Assembly (NCBI GenBank): GCA_963833675.1 | Contig: CAWHYW010000034.1 | Span: forward strand, 62,001 to 126,000 | From: DASQDN01 sp963833675 | Lineage (GTDB): Bacteria; Acidobacteriota; Terriglobia; Bryobacterales; Bryobacteraceae | Direction: 5' to 3' | DNA: 64,000 bases | In this document: piece by piece, positions 34,117 through 43,702 of the stretch | Numbering within the stretch: the stretch's first letter is position 1 | How the letters are laid out: every line of letters begins with the position of its first letter | The notes under the pieces: model-generated | What the model saw: the letters and a program-made list of their open reading frames with translations, nothing else | Told to the model about the DNA's origin: nothing | Database searches by the model: none | Translations under genes and position numbers: made by a program

Positions 34117-35686
34117 TTAGGGAATAGGCAATTGTATCTCAACAACTGTACCGCTTTTTTTCCGTATTCGGGCATACTGCCCCTCTTTGCGGGTACTCGT
34201 AATTGAAACACTCCCCCCAAGTACGGCGACTCTCTCCCTAATACCGGCTAAACCGAAGCAATCTTTACGATTCAAGGCCTCTTCGACGTCGAATCCTTTG
34301 CCATTGTCTTCAACGTGCAGCCTTAGTACCCTATCGACCATGCTTAATGAAATGTTTACGGTACTAGCCTGTGAATGTTGCGCTATATTATTCAAGCACT
34401 CCTGTGCCAATCGATATATAACCAACTGAAAATTCGTAGTCATCGGCGCGAGATCGCCAACATGAACTCGGGCTTCACACGGATATCTCGCCCGAAAACG
34501 GTTTGTAAGCTGACGCAATGCCGCTCCGAGCCCCAGTTGTTCCAAAACCGCCGGGCTAAGATCCGAGATCAACCGGCGTAAATCTAATATGGTTTTCTCG
34601 GTAATGTCCCGTGCTTCCGCCAGTCTTTCGCGCTCCTGTGTATTAGGTGGGAGATCCTGCTCAATCATCTCCATCTGTAGTCGAATGACTACTAGCGACT
34701 GACCCGCGTCGTCATGAAGCTCGCGGCTGATGCGCCGCCTCTCGTTCTCTTCCACCATGAGCATGCGGATCGCTAGACGGCTAAGCTGTTCCTCGCGGTT
34801 GGCGATATCCTCGAGCAGACGAGCCTTGCGAGCGGATGCCTGACAGCGTTCCCCTGCGGCAGCGAGCAATTCGAGTTCGCGCGGAAGCAAGTCGCGCTCT
34901 TGCTTGAACGCAAACTGGATAACCCCTCCGTCGGCAAGCGGGAGCGACCAGACACATCGATACCTCTTGCGCCAGCCCTGATCGAGAATCAACTCGGGCT
35001 TGCGCGTGCGATGCGGTTTAGCCAGTGCGCGTCGGACGGGGCCGGATGCAGCCACAAGAACCTGGGTTTTGTTTGAGGCCGCTTGGGCCGTACTCGCTTT
35101 CAGCCGCCACTTTCGACTCTCCTCAGAGAGTACAAAAATGTGACCCGCCGCGGCGCCGCAAATCTCTGCCATCGATTCAATGAACCGCCGGAACAAATAA
35201 TCGACATTAGAGGACTGCGCCTCAATGTGAAACAACTTGTAGAACGCGCGCGCTTCCGCCTCGCGAACCTCATAGTAGGCCTGATTCAACGCAAGAACGG
35301 TGCAAAAACTGAGTTGCTCCCGAGCCCATGTGCAACGCCCATTAGGGCAGACCGAATCGATGATCCGATCGCAAGCCTGCGAGAGCTCGAATCACCTCGT
35401 TTGGAGAGATGTTGAGTTTGGCAAGTTCCCGTCCCGCGGTCTGGGCAAAGTCCAGAAATGTAGTGAGCGCCTTCCTTCCCGTAAGCAACTTCGCAGCAGC
35501 CAGCGGCGTGATGCGATGGAGCGCGCTTCGGGCTCGCCGGTCGTAACCCTCTTGTCTGAGCCGCGAATCGAAGCTGCTTTCGAGTCTGGAGAGCCGAGGT
35601 CTTAGAACTTCGCTCAGGTGACGAATCTGATGTGTGAGCCCGCGTTCGGTTGAATCGGCTGAACCGGTGAGTTGTGTCCGCTTCAC
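34117..35686 (-). CDS. NarX-like sensor histidine kinase (one frameshift near 35390)
   Basis: The main frame gives a GAF-like domain (FRRFIESMAEICGAAAGHIFVL), a HisKA_3 dimerisation box with the phospho-accepting His (RRRISRELHDDAGQSL) and an ATPase domain (VEDNGKGFDVEE, FGLAGIRERVAVLGG). A second frame upstream (GTG 35686) codes for a helical N-terminal domain (RRARSALHRITPLAAAKLLTGR, LAKLNISPNEVI) and joins it if one base is removed in ATTCGAGCTC, giving VIELSQACDRII...LSFCTVLALNQ (span 3n+1, about 522 residues). No membrane segment, so a cytoplasmic sensor. It pairs with the NarL-type regulator downstream. Confidence 0.85.
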
Positions 35687-35693
35687 TCTCCTA

Positions 35694-36906
35694 TTATTTG
35701 CGGGAGGCGTCCTGTTTCAAAATCGCGACTATTTCATCGTGCCCATTTGCCGCAGCGGATTGCGGCGCGCTCATACCCGGCTTGTTCGGGATGCTCCGAT
35801 CGGCGCCACGTTCGAGCAGAAGCCGGACCGCGTCAACACGGCCCCAGGAAGCTGCATTAAAAAGGGGAGTGGCCGCCGGTATCCAGGTCGCGAACATTGA
35901 TATCGGCGCCTCGGTCCAAAAGAATCGCAATCACTGCCGCTTGACCGGCGAGCGCTGCGTCATGTAATGCCGTTGCTCCGGCTGAGTTCCGCGCATTCAC
36001 GTTGGCTCCATGAGCCACGAGCAGGTCCGCAATGCGCGTAAATCCTTTTAGCGCCGCGTCATGAAGAACGCATTCCGAGTTGGGGTCGGCTCCGCGGTCG
36101 AGCAGAATTTGGACCATGTCCTCTTGGCCACGAAGCACCGCATTCTTCAACTGCTTGGAAGCCGATTCGTTTCCACGCTGGAATCCGTGGTCGAGAAATA
36201 CTGCGACGGTTTTGGCCTGGCGATACTCGAGCGCCCGGTCGAGGGGCGTAGCGCCGCTCTTGTCTTTGGCGGATGGATTCGCTCCGTGAGCAATCAGGAG
36301 GTCCACAACATCCGAGTGCCCTTTCGCGGCAGCTTCGTGGAGCGGCGTCGATCCCGTTTCTAGATTGACTGCCTTAACATTCGCGCCTTTGTCGATAAGC
36401 AGCGCGGCGACGTCGCGATGTCCTTTCCATGACGCCTCAAACAATGGCGTGGCACCCGAGCGATCCGCCGCATCGACTAAAGCTCCGCGCGCAAGTAATA
36501 GTTCAATAATCTCTTTGTAACCGCGATTGGCCGCAAGGTGAAGAGCCGTGCCACCGGAAGCATAGCGCGCCTGCAGGTCTGCGCCGTGATTTAGCAGCAG
36601 TTCGACTGCCGCGCGATGATTTGTGATTACTGCGTATTGGAGAGGTGTTGATCCCGTCTCGGAGTGAGGCTCATTTACCCGAGCACCGTTGGCAATCAGC
36701 AACTCGATCAGCGGAACGTCCCCACTCCAGGCGGCATCGTGAAGAGGAGTGCCCCCGAGCGCATCGCGCTCGTTTACGGAAGCGCCGCCGACAATAAGAG
36801 CTTTTACTTTGGCGAGATCGCCTTCCCGAGCAGCCGAGTGCAAGTCACTGGCCCGGCACGCGAGTCCAATGAGCAAGACCAGCAGAACTCGCGGTCCGCT
36901 TCGCAT
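35694..36906 (-). CDS. exported ankyrin-repeat protein (one frameshift near 35870)
   Basis: About 403 residues across two frames: signal peptide (RVLLVLLIGLACRA), then about eleven ankyrin repeats of 33 residues (for example GGTPLHDAAWSGDVPLIELLIANGA, SGATPLFEASWKGHRDVAALLIDKGA) filling the protein. The main frame stops at 35857, while the next frame carries two more repeats (ATPLFNAASWGRVDAVRLLLERGAD) to 35694. One extra G in ACCGGCGGCCACT explains this (span 3n+1). Ankyrin stacks bind other proteins, and here they would act in the periplasm. The histidine kinase gene starts seven bases downstream, so the two may be co-transcribed. Confidence 0.85.
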
Positions 36907-36931
36907 TCCTAAAGCGTAACTCAGAGTTACG

Positions 36932-37390
36932 TTATGCGACCGCTCCAGCAGTTAGCTCTACATTTTGAGAATAAGCACGGCTCGCAGACTTGCGGCAATC
37001 CGTCCAATGCCGCCAGGCGAGGCCGATGACACGAAAAACCTCTTTCGAGTGGAAAGGTTTGGCGAGAACATCGTACGCCCCGAGGTTCAGAACTTCCGCC
37101 CAAAGGCGGTCGTCGGCAAACTGCGAGGTAACGATGAGGTAGGCCGGATCAGAAGCACATTGACATGAAGCCAACAGATCTTTCCAACTACCGTCGGGAA
37201 GTGTTTCTTCGCACAAGATCACAGGAGAAGGCTGATCGGCAAGTTTTGCCATTGCCTCCTTAAGGCTCCGGGCCTTGTCAAAGCTCCAGGCCGTATGTCC
37301 GAAGATGTGCGCGAGCGATGTGTGATCGCTGTCGAAGGGACTTACTACCAGCACGTGTACATGACCAGCGGCATCGCGAGTCGAATTCAT
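36932..37390 (-). CDS. degenerate receiver-domain protein
   Basis: 152 residues from ATG 37390, preceded by AGGAGAGGACTTGG; the frame stays open 40 codons further without a ribosome site. It has the receiver fold (VHVLVVSPF...AMAKLADQPSPVILCEETLPDG...VTSQFADD...LNLGAYDVLAKPFHSKEVFRVI) with the conserved Thr/Ser and Lys kept. The phospho-accepting Asp is replaced by Glu (ILCEETLPDG), and the N-terminal acidic pair is reduced to SPFDSD. It probably cannot be phosphorylated normally and may be fixed in an active-like state. No output domain is present. Confidence 0.75.
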   Translation of the reverse strand: MNSTRDAAGHVHVLVVSPFDSDHTSLAHIFGHTAWSFDKARSLKEAMAKLADQPSPVILCEETLPDGSWKDLLASCQCASDPAYLIVTSQFADDRLWAEVLNLGAYDVLAKPFHSKEVFRVIGLAWRHWTDCRKSASRAYSQNVELTAGAVA

Positions 37391-37481
37391 ACCAAGTCCT
37401 CTCCTCAACATAGCCACTCTACGCCGCCAGCGAGCACTTGACACGCGAGTGGTATTCGAGATGACCAACTTCAGTACTAAC

Positions 37482-37510
37482 GTTATAGCAGTACGTTGGT
37501 ACCGTTTCAA
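37482..37510 (-). promoter_or_regulatory. sigma-70 type promoter of the degenerate receiver gene
   Basis: On the minus strand TTGAAA (37505-37510) and TATAAC (37482-37487) are 17 bases apart, each matching five of six consensus bases. Transcription would start near 37475 and leave a leader of about 85 bases before ATG 37390. Confidence 0.5.
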
Positions 37511-37704
37511 TGAATTTTCGGTAAATCTTTGCGCTCTGGGCGCCGCAAATGCGGTTGGCGTAAAGCGCTTTCAACACTCCAAGCGACGGATTTTATGCGC
37601 TTTGTAGGAACGCAAAATCACGCGTTCTCTAAGGTAAATTTTTGTAAGCTCCCTTTGGACAAATGTCACCTGACTCGCGAGATCCGTGTAGGCGCCTTCA
37701 CCGC

Positions 37705-37710
37705 TATAAT
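37705..37710 (+). promoter_or_regulatory. possible -10 box of the ntrYX operon
   Basis: A perfect TATAAT 18 bases before the TTG start of ntrY, which would give a very short leader. No convincing -35 box is found 16-18 bases upstream, so an activator or another sigma factor may be needed. Confidence 0.35.
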
Positions 37711-37728
37711 CGGTCGAGAGGCTTCCCT

Positions 37729-39765
37729 TTGCGCAAGCGGGTTGTATACATAAGCGCTACCTTGCTGCTCGCGGTCCTGTTTGCGCTTGTTGTATGGCAA
37801 AGTTCGTTCAGCTTTGGCGAGTTCGGTCCTTCCAGTCCTGAGCAGACTTACACCGTTTGGGCGGTTTCCACTCTCATTTTCATCTTGACAGTGACGCTCG
37901 GCTTCATGCTGGTGCGGAACTTCGTCAAGCTCTATGTCGACCACCGGCGAAATCGGGAGGGCTCCAGGATCAGGACGAAACTGGTGCTCGGCGCTCTTGC
38001 CTTAACGATCACGCCGGTAGTATTCCTCGTTTTTTTTAGCATTGGCGTACTAAACATAAACCTCCGCCGATGGTTCACTCAGCCAGCCGAAAATATACGT
38101 CTCAATTTCATCGAGATCGGCGCAGCGATTGAACGGGAAAACCGATCCAAGGCGGAGGCTCTCGCCATGTGGATCGCTCAATCCTCCGAAGTTGCTCAGG
38201 CCCGCCAGAACCTGCACGTGGATCTTAAGAACACCTGTCAGCAGCGGGGGATCGCGGAACTACGACTGGAGCCGGCCGATGGCGCTGTTATCTGGCTCTG
38301 TGGACCGGCGCAGGCTGAGAAACAAAGCCACGTAGAAGTGAGATACGGCGACCTGGTACTGCGTGCCGCGCCCGTGCTGGATTTAGCTCGAATTCAACAC
38401 GAAATCACAGAAGCCGTTCACAGATACCATCAGCTTGCGGCCGAAGGTCAGGCGATAAAGCGGTCCTATCTCCAGTTGTTAGTTTTAATAACTCTTTTTA
38501 TCCTCTTCTTCGCTACCTGGCTCGCGCTGTTTCTAGCCAAGCAGATCAGCGTACCGATTACTGCCCTCCTTGCAGCCGCGCAAGAGATACGCAAGGGTAA
38601 TTTGGGTACGAAGGTGGAGGTTGGCGCAGTCGACGAACTCGCATCCCTGGTTCGAGCATTTAACGAAATGTCGCTCGATCTCGAGGCGAACAGCCGCGAG
38701 TTGGAGAATCGGAGACGATTCACCGAGGCCATCTTGGAGAGTATTCCAACCGGAGTAATCTCGCTGACTTCCGACGGCAGGGTGCAGCGTGTAAACCGCG
38801 CATTGAGAGGGCTATTAGGTGTCGACCTGGTAAATCGCGCGAGCCGGCTTGAAGATCTCTTCATTCCTGAGGATGCCGCGGAAATTCGCTACCTGATGAA
38901 TCGAGCGCGCCGCATGAGCGTAGCGGCGAGCCAGATAGAAATTCGGGATGAACAACGTCTGCTTCATCTCTCGGTCACTGTTTCGGCGCTCGACGAGCGA
39001 GTCACTTCGGGATTTGTGATCGTACTCGAAGACACCACGGATATGCTGCGCGCGCAGAAGGCGGCGGCATGGCACGAGATTGCGCGCCGCATCGCGCACG
39101 AAATCAAGAATCCGCTTACGCCCATCAGCCTGTGCGCCGAGCGCATCAGCCGGCAGTTGGACAAAATTGGGGGTCCGGAGAAGGACCGCATTTTGCGCGA
39201 ATGTTCGAATATCATTGCGTCGGAAGTACAGTCGGTTAAGACGCTGGTTGACGAGTTCTCTCACTTCGCGCGATTGCCCGCCGCGCAGCCCGCTCCCGCG
39301 GATTTAAACGAGGTCGTAGAGAATGCTATGGCGGTATTCGCGGGGCGGTTGGACGGCATCGAACTGCGTAAGGATCTTTCCCCCGGTCTGCCGCAGGTAA
39401 ATATCGACCGGGAACAATTCAAGCGGGTCGTCGTCAATCTGATCGATAATGCTGCGGAAGCCATGCGAGATTCTCTCGTCAAACAGCTTTATGTAGGCAC
39501 AGCCGCGATTGGCGGGGACTTTGTGGAACTGATCATCGCCGATACCGGCTGCGGCATTACGCACGAGGATAAGGAAAAATTATTCCTGCCGTATTTTACG
39601 AGAAATCCGCGAGGAACAGGACTCGGGCTTGCAATTGTGAATCACATCGTATCCGAGCACGGAGCGCAGATCCGTGTGGAAAATAATCATCCGAAGGGAG
39701 CGCGGTTTGTTATCGAGGTAGGCGCCATGGTACCCGACACGCAGCCGGTCGAAGCGAGCGCATGA
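37729..39765 (+). CDS. ntrY: NtrY-like membrane sensor histidine kinase
   Basis: 678 residues from TTG 37729, preceded by GAGAGG; the open frame extends 22 codons further upstream but the first membrane helix begins a few residues after the TTG. Three N-terminal helices (VVYISATLLLAVLFALVV, AVSTLIFILTVTLGFMLV, KLVLGALALTITPVVFLVFF), an extracytoplasmic domain, a fourth helix (LQLLVLITLFILFFATWLALFL), then HAMP (ISVPITALLAAAQEIRKGN), PAS (ILESIPTGVISLTSDGRV), HisKA with RRIAHEIKNPLTP, and ATPase (VVVNLIDNAAEAM, IADTGCGI, GTGLGLAIV). This is the NtrY layout. ntrX follows with an ATGA overlap. Confidence 0.92.
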   Translation: MRKRVVYISATLLLAVLFALVVWQSSFSFGEFGPSSPEQTYTVWAVSTLIFILTVTLGFMLVRNFVKLYVDHRRNREGSRIRTKLVLGALALTITPVVFLVFFSIGVLNINLRRWFTQPAENIRLNFIEIGAAIERENRSKAEALAMWIAQSSEVAQARQNLHVDLKNTCQQRGIAELRLEPADGAVIWLCGPAQAEKQSHVEVRYGDLVLRAAPVLDLARIQHEITEAVHRYHQLAAEGQAIKRSYLQLLVLITLFILFFATWLALFLAKQISVPITALLAAAQEIRKGNLGTKVEVGAVDELASLVRAFNEMSLDLEANSRELENRRRFTEAILESIPTGVISLTSDGRVQRVNRALRGLLGVDLVNRASRLEDLFIPEDAAEIRYLMNRARRMSVAASQIEIRDEQRLLHLSVTVSALDERVTSGFVIVLEDTTDMLRAQKAAAWHEIARRIAHEIKNPLTPISLCAERISRQLDKIGGPEKDRILRECSNIIASEVQSVKTLVDEFSHFARLPAAQPAPADLNEVVENAMAVFAGRLDGIELRKDLSPGLPQVNIDREQFKRVVVNLIDNAAEAMRDSLVKQLYVGTAAIGGDFVELIIADTGCGITHEDKEKLFLPYFTRNPRGTGLGLAIVNHIVSEHGAQIRVENNHPKGARFVIEVGAMVPDTQPVEASA

Positions 39766-41126
39766 AAAGGCAACGCGTGCTTGTGGTCGATGACGAGCCC
39801 GGAATCCGCGGTTCGCTTTGCGGTGTTCTCGAAGATGAAGGCTATGAAGTAGAAGCTGTCGGCGACGGTGAATCCTGTCTCCAGAGACTAACCGAGCGGT
39901 CCTTCGACGCGGTGTTGCTGGACGTATGGCTGCCTGGAATCGACGGCATGGAAACCTTGTGCCGTATCCAGGAAATCCCGCAATCGGATCGTCCAATGGT
40001 GGTTATGATCTCCGGTCACGGAACGATCGAAACTGCCGTTCGCGCGACCAAGCTGGGCGCTTACGATTTCGTGGAAAAGCCGCTAACGATCGAGAAGGTC
40101 GTGGTGCTGGTAAAGAACGCGTGCCAGCAGCGCAGGCTCGAGTTGGAGATAGAGCGCCTGAAAAAGGGCGACGGCGAGTTACGAATCATCGGCGAAAGCG
40201 TGCCAATGAAAGCCCTGCGGCAACAACTCGGATTGATGGCAGGGACCAACGGGCGAGTTTTGATCTTCGGCGAAAGCGGTACCGGCAAGGAACTCGTGGC
40301 GCACGCGATTCATCAGAACAGTGCTCGCGTGCGAGATCCATTCGTGGAAGTGAACTGCGCGGCCATCCCCGAGGAATTGATCGAAAGCGAACTCTTCGGG
40401 CATCGGAAAGGCAGCTTCACGGGAGCGAGCGAGGACAAAACGGGCAAGTTACAAAAGGCCGACGGCGGAACGTTGTTCCTTGATGAAGTCGGCGACATGA
40501 GTCTGAAAACGCAAGCCAAGGTTCTTCGCGCGCTAGAAGAACAACGCTTCGAGCCTGTAGGAGCTCACGAGTCGATCACCGTGGACGTGCGGATCGTAGC
40601 TGCTACGAATAAGAACCTGGAAGATGAAATTAGCCGCGGCAATTTCCGCGAAGACCTGTTTTATCGACTGAATGTCATTCCATTTTACGTGCCTCCGTTG
40701 CGAGACCGGCTGGAAGATGTCCCCCTGCTCGCGGATCATTTCCTGAAGGAGTTTACGACCTCTTACGGCCGCAGGCCGAAGGAACTCACGCCGGAAGCTT
40801 ACCGGATTTTGCAGGACTACAACTGGCCCGGCAATGTGCGCGAGCTGAAGAATCTGATGGAGCGAATCGTTATCATGAATCCCCAGGTTCGGATCGACGC
40901 CCGTCACATCCCGCTGCATCCTGCGCGGCGCCAGGTTTTCGAACGCCCAATGGATCGCTTCGGCAGTCTGCAGGAAGTGCGCGAATCAGCCGAACGTGAA
41001 TATATATTAAAGAAGCTCGAAGAAACTCAAGGGAACGTCACCCGGACGGCCGAGCTGCTAGGTTTGGAGCGAAGCAACCTCTATCGCAAGATGAAGTCGC
41101 TTGGCATTGCTTCGAAGGAAGGGTGA
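39762..41126 (+). CDS. ntrX: NtrX-like sigma-54-dependent response regulator
   Basis: 454 residues: receiver (VLVVDDEPGIRGS, phospho-site in VLLDVWLPGIDG), an AAA+ domain with Walker A (GESGTGKELVAH), GSFTGA loop in place of GAFTGA, Walker B (GTLFLDEVGDM) and arginine fingers, and a Fis-type helix-turn-helix (TRTAELLGLERSNLYRKMKSL). It activates sigma-54 promoters after phosphorylation by NtrY, whose gene overlaps this one by four bases. The Ser in the GAFTGA loop also occurs in NtrX proteins of other bacteria, where sigma-54 activation is sometimes weak or lost. Confidence 0.92.
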   Translation: MKRQRVLVVDDEPGIRGSLCGVLEDEGYEVEAVGDGESCLQRLTERSFDAVLLDVWLPGIDGMETLCRIQEIPQSDRPMVVMISGHGTIETAVRATKLGAYDFVEKPLTIEKVVVLVKNACQQRRLELEIERLKKGDGELRIIGESVPMKALRQQLGLMAGTNGRVLIFGESGTGKELVAHAIHQNSARVRDPFVEVNCAAIPEELIESELFGHRKGSFTGASEDKTGKLQKADGGTLFLDEVGDMSLKTQAKVLRALEEQRFEPVGAHESITVDVRIVAATNKNLEDEISRGNFREDLFYRLNVIPFYVPPLRDRLEDVPLLADHFLKEFTTSYGRRPKELTPEAYRILQDYNWPGNVRELKNLMERIVIMNPQVRIDARHIPLHPARRQVFERPMDRFGSLQEVRESAEREYILKKLEETQGNVTRTAELLGLERSNLYRKMKSLGIASKEG

Positions 41127-41174
41127 GCCATTTCACTCAGTTTCCTCGCCTTAACATGCGGAGGGTGTTTATAG

Positions 41175-42854
41175 ATGAAGGTTGTCTCCCGATTTCTTAT
41201 GGGCGTCGTGTTCGCGGGAATCTTGGCTGCGCAGACGCCGACAATCACTAGTGGTGGCGTGACGAATGGGGCAAGTTATGCATCACCGGATTTGCCGAAC
41301 GGCAGTCTTGCCCAGGGCAGTTTGATCGTGATCAAAGGCAATAACCTGGGTCCCGACAAAACGCCTACATTTAGCAGCTATCCGCTACCTTTACAGCAGG
41401 ACGGCACGTCGGTCAAGGTTACAGTGAACGGGACCGCTGTCGATGCCTATATGATGTACACGTCGAAAGCGCAAGTTGCGGCAATCTTGCCGTCCCGCAC
41501 ACCGCAGGGCGCCGGGACACTGACTGTGACCTATAACGGCCAAACCAGCGCGCCCGCATCCATTCGTGTTGTGCCTTCTTCTTTTGGCGTCTTCACCTTG
41601 AATCAAGCCGGCAGCGGACCTGGTATTTTTCAGAACGCATACAGCTCCACTGATCTACGGGTAAACACTCTCACCGAATCGGCACGCCCAGGCCAGACGG
41701 TAATCATTTGGGGAACGGGACTCGGCCCGGTAACGCAGGACGAGGCCAAAGGAGCGGCGCCGGGTGATCTGCCAATTAGTCTACAGGTCTATGTTGGCGG
41801 CAAACCTGCGAACGTATCTTATAAAGGTCGCTCGGGCTGCTGTGTCACCGATCAAGTAGTGTTCACGGTTCCGGAAGGCGTGGACGGATGCTACGTGCCC
41901 GTCGTCGTGAAGATCAATGACGTCGTCAGTAATTTTGTGACCATGTCGGTGGCCCGTAATAACGGAGCTTGTACCGATGCAACCGGTCTTTCCGGCACGC
42001 AACTGGAGTCCGCCCAGCGTTCCGGCACATTCAGGACTGGCGGTATTACGCTCCAACGATCTGTCGCGAAATTTAGCTTCCCCGGAGTCGGCTCAATAGA
42101 GAGCAAGACTGATTCCGGCGCCGCGTCGTTTCAGAGATACAGTTTTACTCAATTGATTCAATCTCAGGGCGCCGGAACTGGGTTCGCAACTACCTACGGC
42201 GCGTGTACGGTATTCGCCGCCAGCGCCAACTCGTCCGTGCCTGCCGACACGGTCGTTACGGCAGTGCCGCTCGACGCCGGACCGGTAATCAATGTCACCG
42301 GACCCAAGGGAACCAAACAATTGACAAAGCAGAACGGTGGATCGTACACCGCACAACTGGGAGGCGGAACCCCGAGTATCCCGGGCGTTCCTGGCGGGGC
42401 CGCCACGCCGGATTTCCTGGAGCCGGGCCCTTACACAATCGACAATGGTTCGGGCGGCAGCGGTTCCGATGCGGTCGGCGCGTTCAATGTGAAGCTCACC
42501 ATTCCCCAGCTGCTTAACTGGACAAACATGGATGCGACTGAGACCGTCACACGTGCCAGCGGATTGAACGTCACGTGGAGCGGTGGAGATCCCACTGGCT
42601 CGGTGTACATTCTCGGCACCTCGAGTGCCGGAAATACCGGAGCCGGCTTCGTATGCCTGGAGCGAACAAGCGCGGGACAATTTACAGTACCTTCCTACGT
42701 GCTTGCAGCCCTGCCGGCGAGTTCTGGGCAGGTCCCCGGTATCTTATCGGTTTTCAACAATACTCAGCCGGTACTTTTACCGCCAACTGCAGGCCTGGAT
42801 TTCGCTGGAGTCGTCGCTGTTTCGGGCTCCACGAAAACTGTGAGCTATAGATAG
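41175..42854 (+). CDS. secreted TIGR03437-family protein
   Basis: 559 residues with GGAGGG before the ATG. A signal peptide (RFLMGVVFAGILAAQ) leads to the TIGR03437 domain typical of Solibacter and relatives: SGGVTNGASYASPDLPNGSL, GSLIVIKGNNLGPD, YTSKAQVAAILPS, NQAGSGPGIF and ARPGQTVIIWGTGLGPV, an Ig-like beta sandwich. The remaining ~300 residues are a beta-rich domain (GGITLQRSVAKFSFPG, FLEPGPYTIDNGSGG). Probably an extracellular or surface protein of unknown role. A strong terminator follows directly, so it is the end of its transcript. Confidence 0.88.
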   Translation: MKVVSRFLMGVVFAGILAAQTPTITSGGVTNGASYASPDLPNGSLAQGSLIVIKGNNLGPDKTPTFSSYPLPLQQDGTSVKVTVNGTAVDAYMMYTSKAQVAAILPSRTPQGAGTLTVTYNGQTSAPASIRVVPSSFGVFTLNQAGSGPGIFQNAYSSTDLRVNTLTESARPGQTVIIWGTGLGPVTQDEAKGAAPGDLPISLQVYVGGKPANVSYKGRSGCCVTDQVVFTVPEGVDGCYVPVVVKINDVVSNFVTMSVARNNGACTDATGLSGTQLESAQRSGTFRTGGITLQRSVAKFSFPGVGSIESKTDSGAASFQRYSFTQLIQSQGAGTGFATTYGACTVFAASANSSVPADTVVTAVPLDAGPVINVTGPKGTKQLTKQNGGSYTAQLGGGTPSIPGVPGGAATPDFLEPGPYTIDNGSGGSGSDAVGAFNVKLTIPQLLNWTNMDATETVTRASGLNVTWSGGDPTGSVYILGTSSAGNTGAGFVCLERTSAGQFTVPSYVLAALPASSGQVPGILSVFNNTQPVLLPPTAGLDFAGVVAVSGSTKTVSYR

Positions 42855-42861
42855 AGAAACG

Positions 42862-42894
42862 AGGGAGGGCTGACTTGAAAGCCCTCCCTTTTTT
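42862..42894 (+). terminator. rho-independent terminator after the TIGR03437 gene
   Basis: Perfect ten-base stem AGGGAGGGCT/AGCCCTCCCT with an eight-base loop, followed at once by six T (42889-42894). It begins seven bases after the stop codon. The convergent creatininase gene ends at 42894, so the hairpin may serve both. Confidence 0.9.
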
Positions 42895-43694
42895 CAGTGA
42901 TGGTCCACTCTCGGCAAGATCTCTCGCTGCCGAAGCTCTCGAATCAAATCCACCAATCTCCGCACGACGGAATCGACGAAGCGTTCGCCCTTTTCTACAG
43001 TCGCTTTTGTCGGATCTCCCAATGTCCCGGTCCTTGAATACCGGCTGAAGAACTCCTGAAAGAACACCGGCGAAGGAGCCTGTAGATCCCAATAGAAATA
43101 TTCCGAGCGCTGCACCGGCATATCTTTCTCCGCCTTATCCATCTGCACCAGATCACCGCGCAGATAAAGTAGTACCGACGTCTCGAGTTCGCAGCCGTGG
43201 GCCATCCCGCCCGGAAACTCCGATTCGCGCAGTTCTTTAAAAAGATCCTTCGGTACCAGATTCCACCACGGAATCATGGCCGCGATCGCCTGCGTCTCGA
43301 TCGTGATATTACGAGCCGCAATATCCAAATACGGCACGTTACTGCCGTGGCCATTCACTAGAAGGATCTTCTTGAAGCCATGATGCGCGAGACTTCGCCC
43401 GATATCCGTGACATACTGCACGAACGTCTCGCCGCGAACGGAGATGGTACCGGGAAAGTCCAGATGGTGCTCGTTGAACGCATAGAAGACAGGCGGCAGC
43501 AGGACGGCTTCGGTAGGTATTTCCGCGACGGCTCGTCGCGACATTTCCGTTGCTGTGAGCACGTCAGTGATCAGAGGCAAGTGCGGCCCATGCTGCTCGA
43601 TTGTGCCAACCGGCAGAACTGCCACTCGATTCTGCGCGACCGCCTCTCTGACTTCAGGCCAGGTGAATTCTTCGTATCGGTACTTGTCAGTCAT
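42894..43694 (-). CDS. creatininase-family amidohydrolase
   Basis: 266 residues from ATG 43694, which has AAGGAACG upstream. Metal ligands of the family are present: Glu and His in GTIEQHGPHLPL, Asp in ITDV, His in NGHGSN and Glu in HGCELETS. Creatininase hydrolyses a lactam ring; relatives act on other cyclic amides or lactones and in riboflavin or F420 precursors. The gene follows the enolase-superfamily gene by eight bases and is divergent from an ACS-type transporter, so it may open a lactone or lactam in the same catabolic route. That is inference. Confidence 0.88.
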   Translation of the reverse strand: MTDKYRYEEFTWPEVREAVAQNRVAVLPVGTIEQHGPHLPLITDVLTATEMSRRAVAEIPTEAVLLPPVFYAFNEHHLDFPGTISVRGETFVQYVTDIGRSLAHHGFKKILLVNGHGSNVPYLDIAARNITIETQAIAAMIPWWNLVPKDLFKELRESEFPGGMAHGCELETSVLLYLRGDLVQMDKAEKDMPVQRSEYFYWDLQAPSPVFFQEFFSRYSRTGTLGDPTKATVEKGERFVDSVVRRLVDLIRELRQREILPRVDHH

Positions 43695-43702
43695 TTCGTT
43701 CC

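Larger units (their letters stand above)
37391..37728. other. 338-bp region between divergent regulator genes
   Basis: It lies between the degenerate receiver gene (minus) and ntrY (plus). It holds a good minus-strand promoter (37482-37510) and a plus-strand -10 box (37705-37710). I see no gene in it. Confidence 0.5.

Noticed and set aside
37391..37728. Sigma-54 promoter for ntrYX
   Set aside because: No TGGCAC-N5-TTGC element in the upstream region; a TATAAT box is present instead.
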